A DNA stretch of 64,000 nucleotides from Gaeumannomyces sp. JS-464 (Eukaryota > Ascomycota > Sordariomycetes > Magnaporthales > Magnaporthaceae). Under the pieces are notes generated by a model. The model had not been told where the DNA came from, made no database searches, and saw only the letters and a list, made by a program, of their open reading frames with translations. The stretch lies in the NCBI GenBank assembly GCA_002197995.1, contig NGZR01000004.1, positions 2,356,001 through 2,420,000 of the forward strand. Reading direction: 5' to 3'. This document shows, piece after piece, positions 9,991-22,389 of this stretch; positions within the stretch are counted from its first letter, which is position 1, and the number at the start of each line of letters is the position of its first letter. The position numbers and the translations under genes were made by a program.

Positions 9991-11880
9991 ACACTAGGCT
10001 ACATGTTGCTATCAAGGCGGCTAACAAAGCAAACCCGTAGGCACACGGAGTTCGGGCCGCATTCCGGCGCTCCTTGTTAGTGAGCGGGCAATCGGCAAAA
10101 GGGCGAATAAACGCCAGGGTGCTGTAAGCGCTGCTGTTGGTGGTAGTGGAAGCAGTCGGCCGGCAAGGCGCGGGAAAAAGAGTAAGGCCGGGTTTGGTTG
10201 GGAAGGTGCCGCCATGGTCCCCCCCCTCCCCCCGAGGCCCGGCCAAAGAAAGAAAAGTTCGGGGGCTGGAGGGTTTAGTTCCAACCCGGTATGCTCCTTG
10301 TGTGTTTATCGCGCATCGAAACGATAAGCTGCGCGGTTTGCCAGCGTGGTGCAAAGCGTGTCGTGCAACTTTACGGTTGGCAAACAAAGCCGCGCGAAGA
10401 CTTTGCGCGTGCGATACCACCTATACATTCGAATAGTACCCGCGTGGCAACAAACAAAAGCGCGTGCTTTTTGGCAAATTTTGCGCGTGTGCTGCTAAAG
10501 CAGGCAAAGTGCGTGCTTAGGCAGGCCAATCTTGCGCTGGGCGTATCGTTAGGTGCGGTCGACCGAGGAAGGGTCGCGTGCGTAGCGGGGGACGGCGGCG
10601 GCCGGGCCGGCTATTCGTTCAATGTGTTCTAACTGCTTGCCGGCCTGCAATCTTTTTGTGCATTTCGAAATCGTTTCGGCTCGGTGCGCGAGGCGAAAGC
10701 GAAAAGGAAGTCGAAGGGCGGTTTGGTAATGCGCGGAGGTTGGAGCACCCCGTTTGTCAAAGGTTGCGGCGCGCGCAAGGCGCGCCCTGGGCGATAGGGT
10801 GCAGGCCTTCCCCTCGACTGGCAATAAGCACACCCATACCGTTGCCAGCCATTCTCTGCTTTTTTGGCCCAATTGCGTTGCCGACGTCGTTGTTGAAAGG
10901 AGTTGGAAAACGCGGGTCGAATAGAGCCAAATGGCCTGTTAGACCCTGTTGTGCAGCCGGCTCATTTTTGGTGGCCCCAACACCAAAATGGCCGGGATTC
11001 CTTAGCGGCCACTAACAGTGGGTCCGATAGGAAAATTTTCCGGGGGAAGGTGCCCCCGAAAAGGGGCTGGCTGGCCTAGCAGCGCTTTTTTCGCGTATTC
11101 CAGAAAGCAAACTTTCCAGCCGTGCGCCTCGCGCGCCGCTTTGGGGGGTAGGGAGGCGATGCCGGCGTTTATCGATCGGGCTAACGTGGCGCAAATCAAG
11201 GCCGTTTGGCTTTGTTTACGCGTAAAGCTCGCGATTATCTCTTCCGCGGCCGCTGCGTCCGACCCGGGGGTCGGGCCCTTGGGCCGGGGGAGGGGGAGGG
11301 CGCTGTAGCGCGTGGGGGGCTTGGGGAAAAAGTAGGGCTGGGGCTGGGGGAGGGGCGTCGTTGGGGTATAGGGTAGGGGGGAGGGAAAGGGGCACTTGGG
11401 TTGGTGCCGACGCCGTGGGGGTCTTCCTAGCCCTGTTTAGGCCTTGTCGGGTTGTGCGCGTTTCGCAACGGGGACGGCGTGTTTGCGTGCGTGTGCGCTA
11501 AAAAGCGCGGGGGCCGGTGCGGCAGCGACGCGCTCCTCCGGGCCGAGGGGCCCCTAAGGAGAGCGTGCGCCACCCTGTTAGCTGAGGGGGGCCGTTGGCA
11601 ACGGCATGGTGCCGTCGCCAGCGCCGTTGGCGGGCGTGTTGTTGGTGTTGGGTCGCTAATTTGGCGGGTGCTAAGAATTGGTGGATTCGAGGAAGGTGGG
11701 GGGGGGGTACGGCTGACTAGTAGACGGTTTCCAATACCAACTCTGCCAGCCCTAATTGTCGCCGTCGCTTTGCTAAAACCCTGGCCCTGTGCCAAGGACT
11801 TCCCGTCTGCGTCCATCTCACTCATCGATCGCGGCAGCTTGGTCGCTTTTACAACCCTCCAATCACAAGACTTGTTGTGC
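9991..11880. other. Unassigned G-rich block, no gene recognised
   Basis: The plus strand is strongly G-rich, with recurring GCG, GGGG and TTTTGCGCG words and no protein domain in any frame. The densest part, 11260-11420, contains more than ten runs of four or more G. Many CpG and CpA sites are intact, so it does not look mutated by RIP. It may be an old mobile element or a local compositional island; I saw no terminal repeats. Confidence 0.4.
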
Positions 11881-12966
11881 GTTACACGGATACGGGCTCG
11901 TTGACATCACGTAAAACCCGACGGCAAAAGCGAGACGTTCCTTTGTCAAACACGGTTATTTTATTTTCCCTTTCTGCACATAGGATGTTTTGTTTATTGT
12001 ACGCGATAATGACTGACATTTCATGTCGGCGAGGCCGGCACAAGGCAACAAGAGCCAGTCCAGAATCTGGATGCCCTTGCTTTGGAACGAGTGTTGGGTA
12101 CAGTATAAAGCACAAGTAACGAGAATAAAGAAGAAACGATTGTCGTAGGGACAGGAGCCGCTGAGATGGACGCCTTCCCAGAAGCAGGCAATTAGGTCCA
12201 GGCGATGTGGTGAATGTGGTGCAGTAGCCCCAACAGAACGAACGGCTGCATGACAGATTCCTGGCTGCAGATGGAGGAGAAACAGCAAAGGCGACAGCCA
12301 TTCTCCCATGCACTAAAAGAGCGGTGGCGGCGCTTAGGAACCTTGTAGTCCCCTCGTCCGCTATTTGTAGTTCTTTGATCTCACACCAAAACCACCAGTC
12401 CGTCGGCCCACTCGCCATCAACACCTCCAGCGTCGATTTGTTTGAACATGCTTTCTTCGACATTCTGGGGAACGGCAGGCACGAGCCCGGAACCTCTCTG
12501 AGCAGACCGACATCGAACTCTGGAGGTGGACTACCTTGCTTGTGCGTCTCTTGGATTGCCGCATATAGAAATTGTTTGGCTGCGGCTTCAAGGGGCTAGC
12601 GGTGACTTCAGCCCTCGTGATAAGCCGGGCTCAAAGGTTATAGTTTGAGACGTTGCATAAGCTTGGGTGCGAGCACAGCGCCGGAGCATCCAAAGGTTCG
12701 ACCGGCAGACGGGACGGCAGTTTGCCCCTCGTGACCGAGGCGAATGGTGGTGGACGAGTGGCCCACCCGAGGCCCCAAGGCCTACCTAGCCGGGCAGCCG
12801 GACGTCCTCTGCATTGTTGACTTATCGGTTCCCCAAGGGTAGGGATGGCAGGAAGCAAGCTCTGTCCGCCTCAGAGCAGGCATGTGTAGCTCTTGATGTC
12901 GAAGAGGACACCTTTTTTTCCTCTGTACCTCTCTCAACTGGCACATTGCCTTCGTCTTGTCATCGC
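11881..12966. other. Intergenic downstream of UPF1; one weak minus-strand ORF
   Basis: A 193-codon minus-strand frame (11882-12463) can be extended upstream by EAAAKQFLYAAIQETHKQG. The composition is partly protein-like, but I recognise no domain and see no supporting splice sites. The 3' UTR of UPF1 should fall in the right part. Confidence 0.35.
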
Positions 12967-15900
12967 TCAGTCGTACCCAGAGCCACCGATCTGGCTTGCA
13001 AATGCAGTGCTGATGCTCTGCTGGTCGTCGTCGTATCGCCGGTACCCATTGTTGGGGCCCATACGCCCGCCGCTCTCGACATATTGCCTCAGACGGTCGC
13101 TGTGGCTGTACGACGTAGGTCGCCCAGTGCCCATGGCATCATGCAGGCCCGCTCCGAGGCTAGCACCACCCTGGCCGACCCCCTTGGCACCAATCACGCT
13201 GGCGCTGGCGTCCGTAAACTCCGAGTTCGCCACGCTCTCGCCCGCAATGCTCTCGGCTCCTCTGCCACGGTTCCGGGCACCGGAGCGACCCGTCGCGTGC
13301 ACACCCGGGAGACCAGGCCACTGCTCGGGGTTGAAGCTCGAGAACATGGCCGGATAGGCAGAAGCGAGCCCGGCCCCGCCCAGAGCCGAGCTATGGATCG
13401 ACGACACATCGTCTGGGATGTATGACATGATGGAGCCCGAGTCGAAGTCGCGAGTTGACCCGTTGAGACCGGCACCTGCGTACCGACCGTTGTTGGCGAA
13501 GCCCGCATTGCTGGGCGCGTACTGCTGGTTCTGCTGCGTGAAGCGAGCAGGACGGAAGCTCTGTCGCGGCCTGCCAAACTGTAGCAAAGAAGTCTGAAGA
13601 TTGGTCAGGGGACCGTCGACGAGGCACTTGCGATCGCGGAAATGAACCAAGAGATGATGCCAGAGCTCATGCTTCGAGAGGACCTTGGGGTTGCCGATAA
13701 TGACAACGCCATACTTGGCACGCGTGAGGGCCACGTTGAGACGGCGCGGGTCTGACAAGAAACCAATGCCTTGATTCTCGTTGGAGCGGACGCAAGAGAG
13801 CACGATAAAGTCCTTCTCACGCCCCTGGAAGGCGTCGACCGAGGCCACCTCAACCTCCTTGTAGCTCTCCTTCTTAAATGTTCCCGTGTTTTGCATCGTG
13901 CTCACGATGTAGCTGCGCTGACCTTCGTACGGTGTGATGACTCCAATATCACCGGGCTTCACGCCGGCCTTGAAGAATCGCGTGACGATCTTCTCGACAT
14001 TGGACGCCTCGGTGCGGTTCAGATACGAAGTTCCCGAGGCTGAGATCTCCTCATTGCCGAGGTTGGACCAGAACATCATGGGCATATCACCAACAGGCCA
14101 GGGGAAGTCGACATCCCGTCGGAGCCGTTGCTGGATGGTAACGCCGTTCTGGAGCGATCCCTCGTAGAACATGTTGGAGGGAAACTCTGACAGGCAGGGG
14201 TGCATTCGGTACTGAACGTTGAGGCGAATCGGTGTCAGGTTGAGCTTGACCAGCCGCTCAAACAGGGATTGGTTGAGGCCAGCTTTGGCCGCCTTCTTGT
14301 TCATGATGACCGGGCCCAGCTGCTTGTGGTCACCAACCAGGACAACCTGCTTGCATCCGAGCACCAGCGGGATCATGCACTCAGGTTCGGCAGATTGCGT
14401 CGATTCGTCGATGAGCACGTTTCGGAACTTCATCTTGGCCAGCCGGGGGTCGCCGGCGCCCACACAGGTGCAGCACACCACGTCGGCGTTGCCAAGGATC
14501 TCGCGCTCGGCAGCCTTGGTCAGCTGCTTGAACTTCTTCTCGTCCTGGCTGGACAGCTCACCCAGCTCACTCTTGAGCTGCTGCAGTTTGGCAAGCTCCG
14601 GGTTGGTGTCGTTCATGCGGACCTGCTCGTGCAGAGCCAGGAAGCTGACCGAGGACTCGACGTCCTCGCGAGACTTGGCGGTGAGCCGGACGACCTTGAG
14701 ACCGGTACGATGAACACGCTCGCACAGCTGGTCGACGGCAACATTGGAGGGCGCGCAGACGAGCACCTGGCTGTTGTTCATCTTTGCCAGATGGTAGATG
14801 ATGGTGGCTGAGGTCACCGTCTTGCCCGTGCCAGGGGGGCCCTGGATCAGACTCAGCGGGGTCGAGAGGACTGCCTTGATGGCGCTGATCTGGCTGCCGT
14901 TGAGCTCTGGGAGACCGGGCGCGGTAAACTTCTTGGGCATGGTGGTCCTCATCGGGGCGACGGCAACCTCGTGGCCAAGGAGCTTGTGGAAGATGTAGCC
15001 ACTGACACTCATCTCGTCAACAGCGAAGTTCCTCATAGCCAGCTGCATGCGGTCGTACGAGGTAGCCTTCCAAACGTAGTCGGCAGAGAAGTTGTGGGTG
15101 CACTCGGTCGGCACAGACTTGTCGTTACCAGACTTGCGAAGCTCAAGCGTGACCTCGTCAGATTGGTTGTTAGGAATCTTAACCACATAACCCACCCCTT
15201 CCCACTGAGGACGCAACTCGCCCTTATACTTGAGCCGCATCTCGTCGCCGACAGCCAGCTTGACGTCGCCAGACTCAATCTTGGGAAGAATGAAGCTGGC
15301 GAGGTGCTTGTTGTTTAAGCCATAGTCCCAGCGCACAACCAGGCCGTCCTCCGACTGTGCCTCCTTCAGCTTCTTGTCGTAGTCGGATTCCATCTTGACT
15401 AGGGGGCCAAAGATGTTCTGGTAGTGGTACGGGTCATCGTACTTGAGGAGCACGGGGTGGGGCTCGTCGTCGATCTGGTCGTTCTTCTCGAGGTCTTGCA
15501 CAGTCGCATTGGCATCCTCCTTCCACAGCTCCTCGAGCTTGGCGATCATGGGCGGAGTGAGGTGGCGGGCGCGAAGCTGCTCGGCGTCACTAGGCACCGC
15601 GACCAGCCACGACAAGAAGTTCCGCTCGTCAAGCAGCGGCGACCACCGCGAGATATCCCAACTCATATCCTTTGACGACGGGTTTGCGGCGCATGGCTGG
15701 CGGCACAGCAAGACGACGACCGTGTCGGACTTGGCGGGGATGAAACCCAGGAGAAAGACATTGCGCACTCCGCAGTTGTAGCACTCCAGGATGGTATCGC
15801 CAAGGGTCGACTCCGGGTGAAGCTGCACCTCCTTGTGCCGGGCACGAACGAGGTGATTGATGATGTGGGACGAGGACGTGTTGCCGCGCGAGTTGCAAAA

Positions 15901-16374
15901 CCACTTCTTGCAGCCCAGGCACTTCACCACACATGCCGGGGAGTGGATGCCGCAGTAGCTACAGTGGCAAGGCACAGCCAGACAAGGTCAGCACTTTGGG
16001 ACGAGATAGCCAACCACCGACAGAGTCGAGCCAGCACAAACAACGCATGGGGCGCGCACAGGGTAAACCTACGCGCAGGCGTGGGCGGGGAGCTCTTTTT
16101 CCTCATCGGTGGCCTTCAGATTCAGGCCTCGCATGCCCTCAACCGGGACGCTGGCAAGGCTCTCCTCGTCCTCGTCGTCGTAGGCCTCTGTCTCGTTGTC
16201 GTCGTCATCGCCACGGCGGCGGGCGCTACCCAGGCCGCCGCGGACGCCATACTTGCCATACAGCAGGGCCTCGTCAGGATCGATGGTGGACAGGTCGTCG
16301 GTATCGCCGGCCTTGATCGCGGCAGCCGAATCAGATATGAGGTGGTTACCGAGGTGCGTAAACGCGCCCTCCAT
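12967..16374 (-). CDS. UPF1: UPF1, ATP-dependent RNA helicase of nonsense-mediated decay
   Basis: Exons run 16374-16073 and 15958-12967; the intron starts GTAGGT and ends TGTAG, and the split Ala codon joins ELPAHACA to YCGIHSP exactly as in the family. Product is 1097 aa, normal length. An acidic N-terminus precedes the Cys/His-rich zinc domain (about 95-260, binds UPF2). The superfamily 1 helicase core follows: Walker A GPPGTGKT near 472, DEST box near 616, QYRMHP near 680, and [19 protein letters not shown] plus [11 protein letters not shown] motifs. The C-terminus is Ser/Gly/Asn-rich. The protein acts in the cytoplasm on terminating ribosomes to trigger decay of transcripts with premature stops. 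The MEGAFTHL start was chosen because upstream in-frame sequence has no family resemblance. Divergent from IMP4. No frame breaks over 3 kb. Confidence 0.97.
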
Positions 16375-17142
16375 GGTCGGGGAAAGAATAATTCGATTGT
16401 CCGAGTATTCCTGTAGCACTGGATGCAAAGAGGGCCGTGTCGGGTGAGGATCAGTCAGAAAGGCGCTTGCGCAGTCCGAGGGGAAAAAAAAGCGATAGGC
16501 GCGCCACTCACGGCCTTGGAGGGACCAAAGGAATTTCCTTATGTCGGAATTTTGGGGGGTAGGTGGTTCGGGAGCGGGGGACGTTGTCACATCATATCGA
16601 GGACAGGGCGTGTATTTGGACGCGGGATTGTGCGCTTGGCACCTCGCAGCTGCAAAGTCTGTTTCCGTTCTCACAGCGTCCCAAGGGCAGCTCAAGGAGG
16701 TGCTTGAGGGTTTGTTTGGTGGCGGTAGGTGGTGGTGGAAGCGGAGCGGAGCGATCTGCGCCAACGCTGAGAATTTGGTGTGCGCCAGCTTCCAAGCCAA
16801 AAGTGAGCCAGGGTCTTTGCGAAACTTTCGGTCCCCTCCTTCAAGGTCATGTGACGACAAGGCTGCTCGTTGCTCCTTCCAGTTTTCGCCCCGCGCGCCC
16901 GCGCGCGGCAGAAACGACGCCGCGGGACCCACCACGCCTGGATGTGGGGTCAGGAACCAGAATCCCTGCACATGCATCCCTGCCCTGCAAGAAAAGTTGA
17001 CGTTGGGTGGTGCAGCTTACTTTTTTTTTTTTTTCGAGCCGAGCAGGCGGAAAGCACCGAAAGAGGCTGTGGCAGAAACCCCTTGTACGATCAACTCCCA
17101 AAAGCCTCTCCACCCGCCCAGAACACGACAGAAATTCCCACA
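16375..17142. promoter_or_regulatory. Shared upstream region of UPF1 (-) and IMP4 (+)
   Basis: This 768-bp interval separates two divergent start codons, so both promoters must lie here. It contains a 14-T tract at 17021-17034, about 110 bp before the IMP4 start, that could act as a nucleosome-free poly(dA:dT) element. No transcription-factor site could be assigned. Confidence 0.6.
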
Positions 17143-18129
17143 ATGATCGTGAGTTATATGATTTCCAGCAGGCGCGCCCTCAAATTGGTGCCGTTCTTAA
17201 TCCCAATCAGCAAACTCTAACCTGTGGCTCTGCCGCCGCTACAGCGCAAACAAGCAAGGCAACGCAGAGACTACCTATACCGGAAGGCCGCGATCCTCAA
17301 GGATGCCGAGATAAACGAGAAGAAGGCCAAGCTGCGAGCGTCTTTGGCCCAGGGAAAGCCGCTGGACCGGGACATCGCGAACGACAAGGAGCTGCAGAAG
17401 GACTATCAGTACGATGAATCGCAGATAGACCAGCACGACGACTTGGACCTCGACGACGAGTATGCCCAGCTGAGCGGCCTGGTCGACCCGCGGGTCATGG
17501 TAACAACGAGCCGAGACCCGAGCGCGCGCCTGGCCGCCTTCGCTAAGGAGATCCGGCTGCTTCTCCCGACCGCGATCCGACTAAACCGTGGAAATCTAAT
17601 CCTACCCGAGCTCGTCCGGAGCGTGCAGGCGGCGGGCCTGTCCGACGTCGTCTTACTCCATGAGCGCCGTGGCACCCCCACTGCGCTCACCGTATCGCAT
17701 ATGCCCCACGGGCCTACCGTCTCATTCTCGCTTCACAACGTGCTTCTAAGGCATGACATCCCTGGCAGCGTGAGGGGAACCGTGTCTGAGGCTTACCCCC
17801 ACCTGATATTCGAGGGGTTCACATCGCGACTGGGCCAAAGGGTTGTCAAGGTGCTCAAACACCTGTTTCCCCCGAGGGAACCGATCACGAGCAAGACTAA
17901 GATGTCGAACCGCGTTATCACGTTCAAGAACATTGATGACGTTATCGAGGTGCGGCATCACGTTTTCGTCCGTACCGGGCACGAGAGTGTGGAGCTCGCA
18001 GAAGTTGGGCCGAGGATGAGCATGAAGGTCTTTGAGATCAGGGGCGGCACCTTGGAGAACAAGGACGGAGACGTGGAATGGCACCTTAGCCAATACACCC
18101 GCACGAGCAGAAAGAAGAACTACCTCTGA
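17143..18129 (+). CDS. IMP4: IMP4, U3 snoRNP Brix-domain protein
   Basis: Coding exon 1 is only ATG-ATC (17143-17148). A 96-nt intron (GTGAGT, branch ACTCTAAC, acceptor CTACAG) leads to exon 2, 17245-18129. The joined start MIRKQARQRRDYLYRKA is the conserved IMP4 N-terminus, which supports the tiny exon. Product is 296 aa, against about 290 in yeast. A basic, coiled N-terminus (1-60) precedes the Brix domain (about 85-275), with VMVTTSRDPS, LPTAIRLNRG, HLIFEGFTSRLGQRVV and NRVITFKNIDDVI segments. It works in the nucleolus with IMP3 and MPP10 in the U3 snoRNP, helping U3 base-pair with pre-18S rRNA during early processing of the small subunit. The frame is clean throughout. Confidence 0.96.
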
Positions 18130-19664
18130 AAAGGTTGCGATCAATTCCAAATTCACATCTCGCATGCGACCGCTTGAAGTAGCGTATCATTTTGGCCACG
18201 TTTTGGTCTAAGAAGCACGGTATGGTTAGAGCTACCTGATAGGCACCTAGTTATACTGTGCCCAACTCTAGTCTCTCGATTCCATGACCGGGTATGGTGT
18301 GCAGTTTCGGCTATGCGCGGGGCCCTTGGGAATGCACCGTCCTCGTGGTGTTGAAAACAAGGCTCGAATTTGAAGGCCAAAGAGCCTCGAAGAAACGTCG
18401 GTGAGGCTCAGATAGGCATCATATTTGCCCTATCGAAATTCTATAAAGGTAGACCCGGGCGGTGCGGATCTCGGCTTGACGGGGACAGATCAGCTACTAG
18501 GTACCTATTTAGCAGATGACGGACCGATGCAAGCATTCAAAGGAATGCTGGATATCTAACGGAGAATAAGTACGGCCATAGCTTCTCCCCCGATGGTAGC
18601 CCGTTGAGGCCAGCAAATAATACGATTGAGTTAATCTCACGTCGCAGCCGCACGTGTTTCCCCGGCCCAGCAGGTCGCATTCCCTCGCATTTGGGAATCA
18701 GCCAATCAACCGTCGCATGCATTCGTCTCTTTTTATGAGAAGTCCCATGAATTGAACTCTCAGGAACCGCCTGCGCGCTTCCAAAGAGGCTGGCATTCCG
18801 TTGCCACCCCGCCTGGCTTCGAATATGGGGTGGCGGGAACGTCTTTCCGCTGTGCGGCTGATCGGCTAGGCAAGCCACGGCGACGACAACTCACACAGCC
18901 CCCGGAACTACGGATGCTAGAAGGGTTTCAGCTTGTGGCCTTCAGCTAGGGTATTGTATGTCGACGGCGCAGGATTTCTGGGTTTCTGTGCCTTTTTTGC
19001 TATGGCCATTTTGATATCGTGCCTAGGCGCAGGCAAGACCGCAACTCCATCCGCTGTCTTGCATCAAAGGGTGCGGCATGGGTTCTACACGAGATGCAGA
19101 TTTCCGAGCTCGGGTTTTGCGGGCTCATGCCGTTTGATTGAGTCTTCGTACCCACCCGGTTCCCCACACGGCAAGGTTGTTTGTCCCAGCCGATCAGCTC
19201 GAGAAACAAAAAGCGTCGTCGCACGAGTTTCTCGGATCGTGCAGAGCCATTGAGGTGCCCATACATTCAGGCTCCGCCACAGGCAGTGACGACGAAATCC
19301 GTCGGGCTCGCTGGATTGGAACGGGACAGCCCCCTCTCTCCGGCTCCTTATGCACGGGGATGCGGGTGGGCTGTGTCAACGTCATCAGCCCCCAGGGCTT
19401 GGCAGCCGCGCCCAGGCTGACACGATAGAACTGCGGTGCAAATAAAAATTGGGAACAATGTGAGATTAACTGCCCAAGTCGGACAAGCGCACCTGACTTT
19501 AACCTTCCGCCTGGAGCCCAGCGCCCGTTTGCCTGTTCGAACCGCGCCCGTGAAAGTCGTGGCTCTCGGCACAATTTCTTGACCTGTTCATTCACGGTCG
19601 TCTCTCCCGCATTGATTTGTCGCATCAATTGAGCTACACCTGCCCATTGCTACAGTCGCCCGCC
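18130..19664. other. Intergenic, no gene recognised
   Basis: It holds the IMP4 3' UTR and the promoter and 5' UTR of the syntaxin gene. A CTAGGTACCTA palindrome lies near 18493-18506. Short frames show no motifs. Confidence 0.5.
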
Positions 19665-20901
19665 ATGTCGTACAACAACAACAACAACAACAACAGCCGC
19701 CACAACCAGTACGGGGGCAATCCCTACAGCCAAGGCCCCACGGCCGAGGCAGGACATGGTTATGCCAACACCGGCCAGCAAGTGAGTCGGGTCGCCCGCC
19801 CATCCACAGCAGCCTGTCCAGGCAGCGTCCGAGCCTCGGGAACATGCCTCGAGACGTCATGGCACCTTTTGCCGCTGCGCGCGCACGATGCTGACCAGAC
19901 GACCCCCTGTGCCCCCAGGAGCAACACGAAATGCAACCGCTATACGGACAGCAGCATGATGACCAGCAACATCAACGACCGGCCGCGCCGCCGACGCTGT
20001 CGCAGCAAGACTTCCTGGCCCAGGTCAACTTCACGAGGGGCGAGATCCGGCAGCTGACGAGCGACGTGCAGGCCATCGCGGGCCTGCACCAGCGCGGCTT
20101 GTCGGGCGACGACGCCGCGCAGAACCAGCTCGCCGCCCACGTCGAGGAGACGTCGCGCCGCACCACCTCGATCCGCTCGTCCATCAAGACGCTCAAGTCG
20201 GACGTCGAGCACACCACGGACCACAGCCTCTCGATGAAGAAGCAGCAGTGGACCGCGCTCAACGACGCCTTCAAGACGGAGCTGAGGACCTACATGGAGG
20301 CCGAGCAGCGCTATAGGGAGAGCTACCGAGACCAGATCGCGCGGCAGTACCGCATCGTGAACCCCGCCGCTACCGAGGAGGAGGTCCGCCGCGCGGCCGA
20401 CGCCAACTGGGGCGACGAGGGCGTTTTCCAACAGGCGGTATGTCGGCGATCCCATCTTTTCCCCGTCCCCCAGCCTGCCTGAGCCTGCTCTTGGACAACG
20501 CGGTTTGCTGACCTTGCACTCCTCCCTTGCCATCAGCTGAGGCAAAACCGCGCAGCACAAGGCCGTGCGGTCCTGGGCGCAGTGCGCGCCCGGCACAATG
20601 AGCTGAAACAGATCGAGCAATCGATCGTCGAGCTCGCGGCCATGTTCAACGACTTGGACACGCTGGTCTGCAGCAGGCACCTATGGTCGCCGAGATCGAG
20701 CAGAAGGCCGAAGACACGGTGCAGAACCTCGACCAGGGCAACACCCAGATCGACAAGGGCGCAAAGCTTGCCAAGAACCGCCGCAAGCTGAAATGGTGGT
20801 GCCTCGGCATCTCTATCTTCATCGTCATTGCGATTGTCATCATCGTCCTGGTCGTACTGTCGCAGAATGGCCTATTGAAGAAGGATTCCAAGCAAAACTG
20901 A
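19665..20901 (+). CDS. SSO1: Plasma-membrane Qa-SNARE (Sso1/syntaxin), frame broken once
   Basis: Exons are 19665-19781, 19919-20437 and 20537-20901; both introns are phase 0 (GTGAGT...CCCAG and GTATGT...CATCAG). The N-terminus carries a seven-Asn run and a Gln/His-rich stretch. Then come a helical Habc-like region (about 60-180), the SNARE motif from ARHNELKQIEQSIVELAAMF to KLAKNRRK, and a C-terminal membrane anchor (ISIFIVIAIVIIVLVVL) ending in a short luminal tail. Such proteins drive fusion of exocytic vesicles at the plasma membrane. At 20668/20669 the frame breaks between NDLDTLV and QQAPMVAEIEQ, exactly at the ionic zero layer. Exon 3 is 365 nt, one base short. Restoring one base gives 333 aa. 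An 8-nt intron there is not possible, so this is a base error or a recent mutation. Confidence 0.88.
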
Positions 20902-22389
20902 GGGTTTCCGATCAAGTTGCCACCACTGCCATTTTCTCTTTTTCTCTCCCTCTGCTTTTTGTGCCAGCCTGCACATCAGCGAGTGTTTCGTCTCCCACGA
21001 GCCGGCGGTTAGCGTTGCCTTCTGTGCATAAAGCCTGCCGCGATTTCGTGACTCTGAGACTGTTGTTCTCCGGGCAGCAATACCGATCCCTTGTGATCTG
21101 GGGGGGTCTCTAACGGAAGCACGGGCGAGGGCTCCACGACAACACATGTCTACCTATGATTTGGTGGGATATCATGGGTTCCCCTCACGACCTCGGGTTT
21201 GCCGCCGCCGTGTCTGGGCCGAACTAGCCTTGTTGCTTAACGGTCTGGCGAGGTTACCGCATCACGTTTTCTGACGCTTTATCTACGGTATATATGAGAT
21301 AGATTACGGGGGGTAATGGATGAGCGCAGCAGCCGTCTAGCGTGTCATCAGATATTGTTATTGACTAATTTTTCAGGATTCAAGAAGGCGATAGCAGCGC
21401 AGGGGTGTGTTATTCGTATTCACTGTCTCTGTCTCCCGTCGACTCAGAATAGCGACAGTCACAGGGCCTCGGACCTACTTACTCAAAAGCAGGGTTCGCT
21501 GTATATTTTCGAGCCATTTCTTTTCTTCCTCTTATCAAACTGAAAGGTGTTCCTGTTTCCATGAGCACATAAGCTTACCAAAGATCAAAAGAGTTTGGTT
21601 TCGACTTGCACTGACTCCTCCGGCCAACCCGTGCCGCTCGCATGAAGCCCAACATTGACCCATACCTATCTTTCACGTTGTGCCTTGACCGGGGAGGGGC
21701 ACACGCCCGCAGTGGAGAGCCAGGGAGGGGAACCCCCTCCGCGCCACTACACAACAGACAGAGTCTAGGAAAGAATCACAATCAGCGGCCTGCCTAGCTC
21801 CGGATGGTTGGATCATCAGATCATCAGTGTGAGTTGGAGTGAAGAATTCCTATATGTACACATTTGCCCGGCCTTCCGTATTCCCAAAGCCCAACCCGCA
21901 GCAGTTAAATGGCGAACAAAGAGCGCAAAAGCAGACCAACTCCGGATGGAATGAGCCTTTTTTTTCTTTCTTTCTTTTTCGCTGTTCTGCAGCTGCTGTG
22001 GCGCGAGGACTCGGACCGACCCGAAAACAACCGAGGGCGCCCTGTCACCTTCTCGACAACAGCATAGCCACAGCCACGAGAAGGCCTGATACCCCTCCCG
22101 ACGCAGGAGCCCCGGACGCAGGAGCCCCATAGACAGCCATCCACATCGACTTCCAGGAATGGCGGGACGGAAACAACCAAAAGGAAACAAAAAAAAACTT
22201 GCGCCCCCCATTTTTGATACCCGCTTCCGTCACGACCCAATGAACCATTAATGACAGAGCGGCTCGGCCAGCCAGCTTTCAAAGCCGATATATAACTCGT
22301 ACAAGCATCATCTCCCATTCATCATACTTCACGACAGACTCGTCTCAGCTCTGCTCTACGCAGCTGTCGTCACTCATCTCGCCATCTTA
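20902..22389. other. Intergenic between tail-to-tail syntaxin and TOM70
   Basis: This is a convergent interval that should hold two 3' UTRs. Pyrimidine-rich tracts and T runs are present (about 21960-21985). A 14-bp direct duplication of CGCAGGAGCCCCGGA-like sequence occurs near 22099-22127. No protein-coding frame with motifs was seen. Confidence 0.5.

Noticed and set aside
11882..12463. 193-codon minus-strand frame as a gene
   Set aside because: Some protein-like composition, but no domain, no start context and no introns; kept only as a note.
14200..14811. 203-codon plus-strand frame opposite UPF1
   Set aside because: Antisense shadow of the helicase core; no independent motif.
16375..16977. 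In-frame extension of UPF1 upstream of the chosen start
   Set aside because: The extra residues do not resemble any UPF1 N-terminus and overlap the IMP4 promoter; MEGAFTHL with the acidic stretch after it fits family length.
20665..20672. An 8-nt intron (GTCTGCAG) to explain the syntaxin frame break
   Set aside because: Far below the minimum length for spliceosomal introns; a missing base is the simpler explanation.
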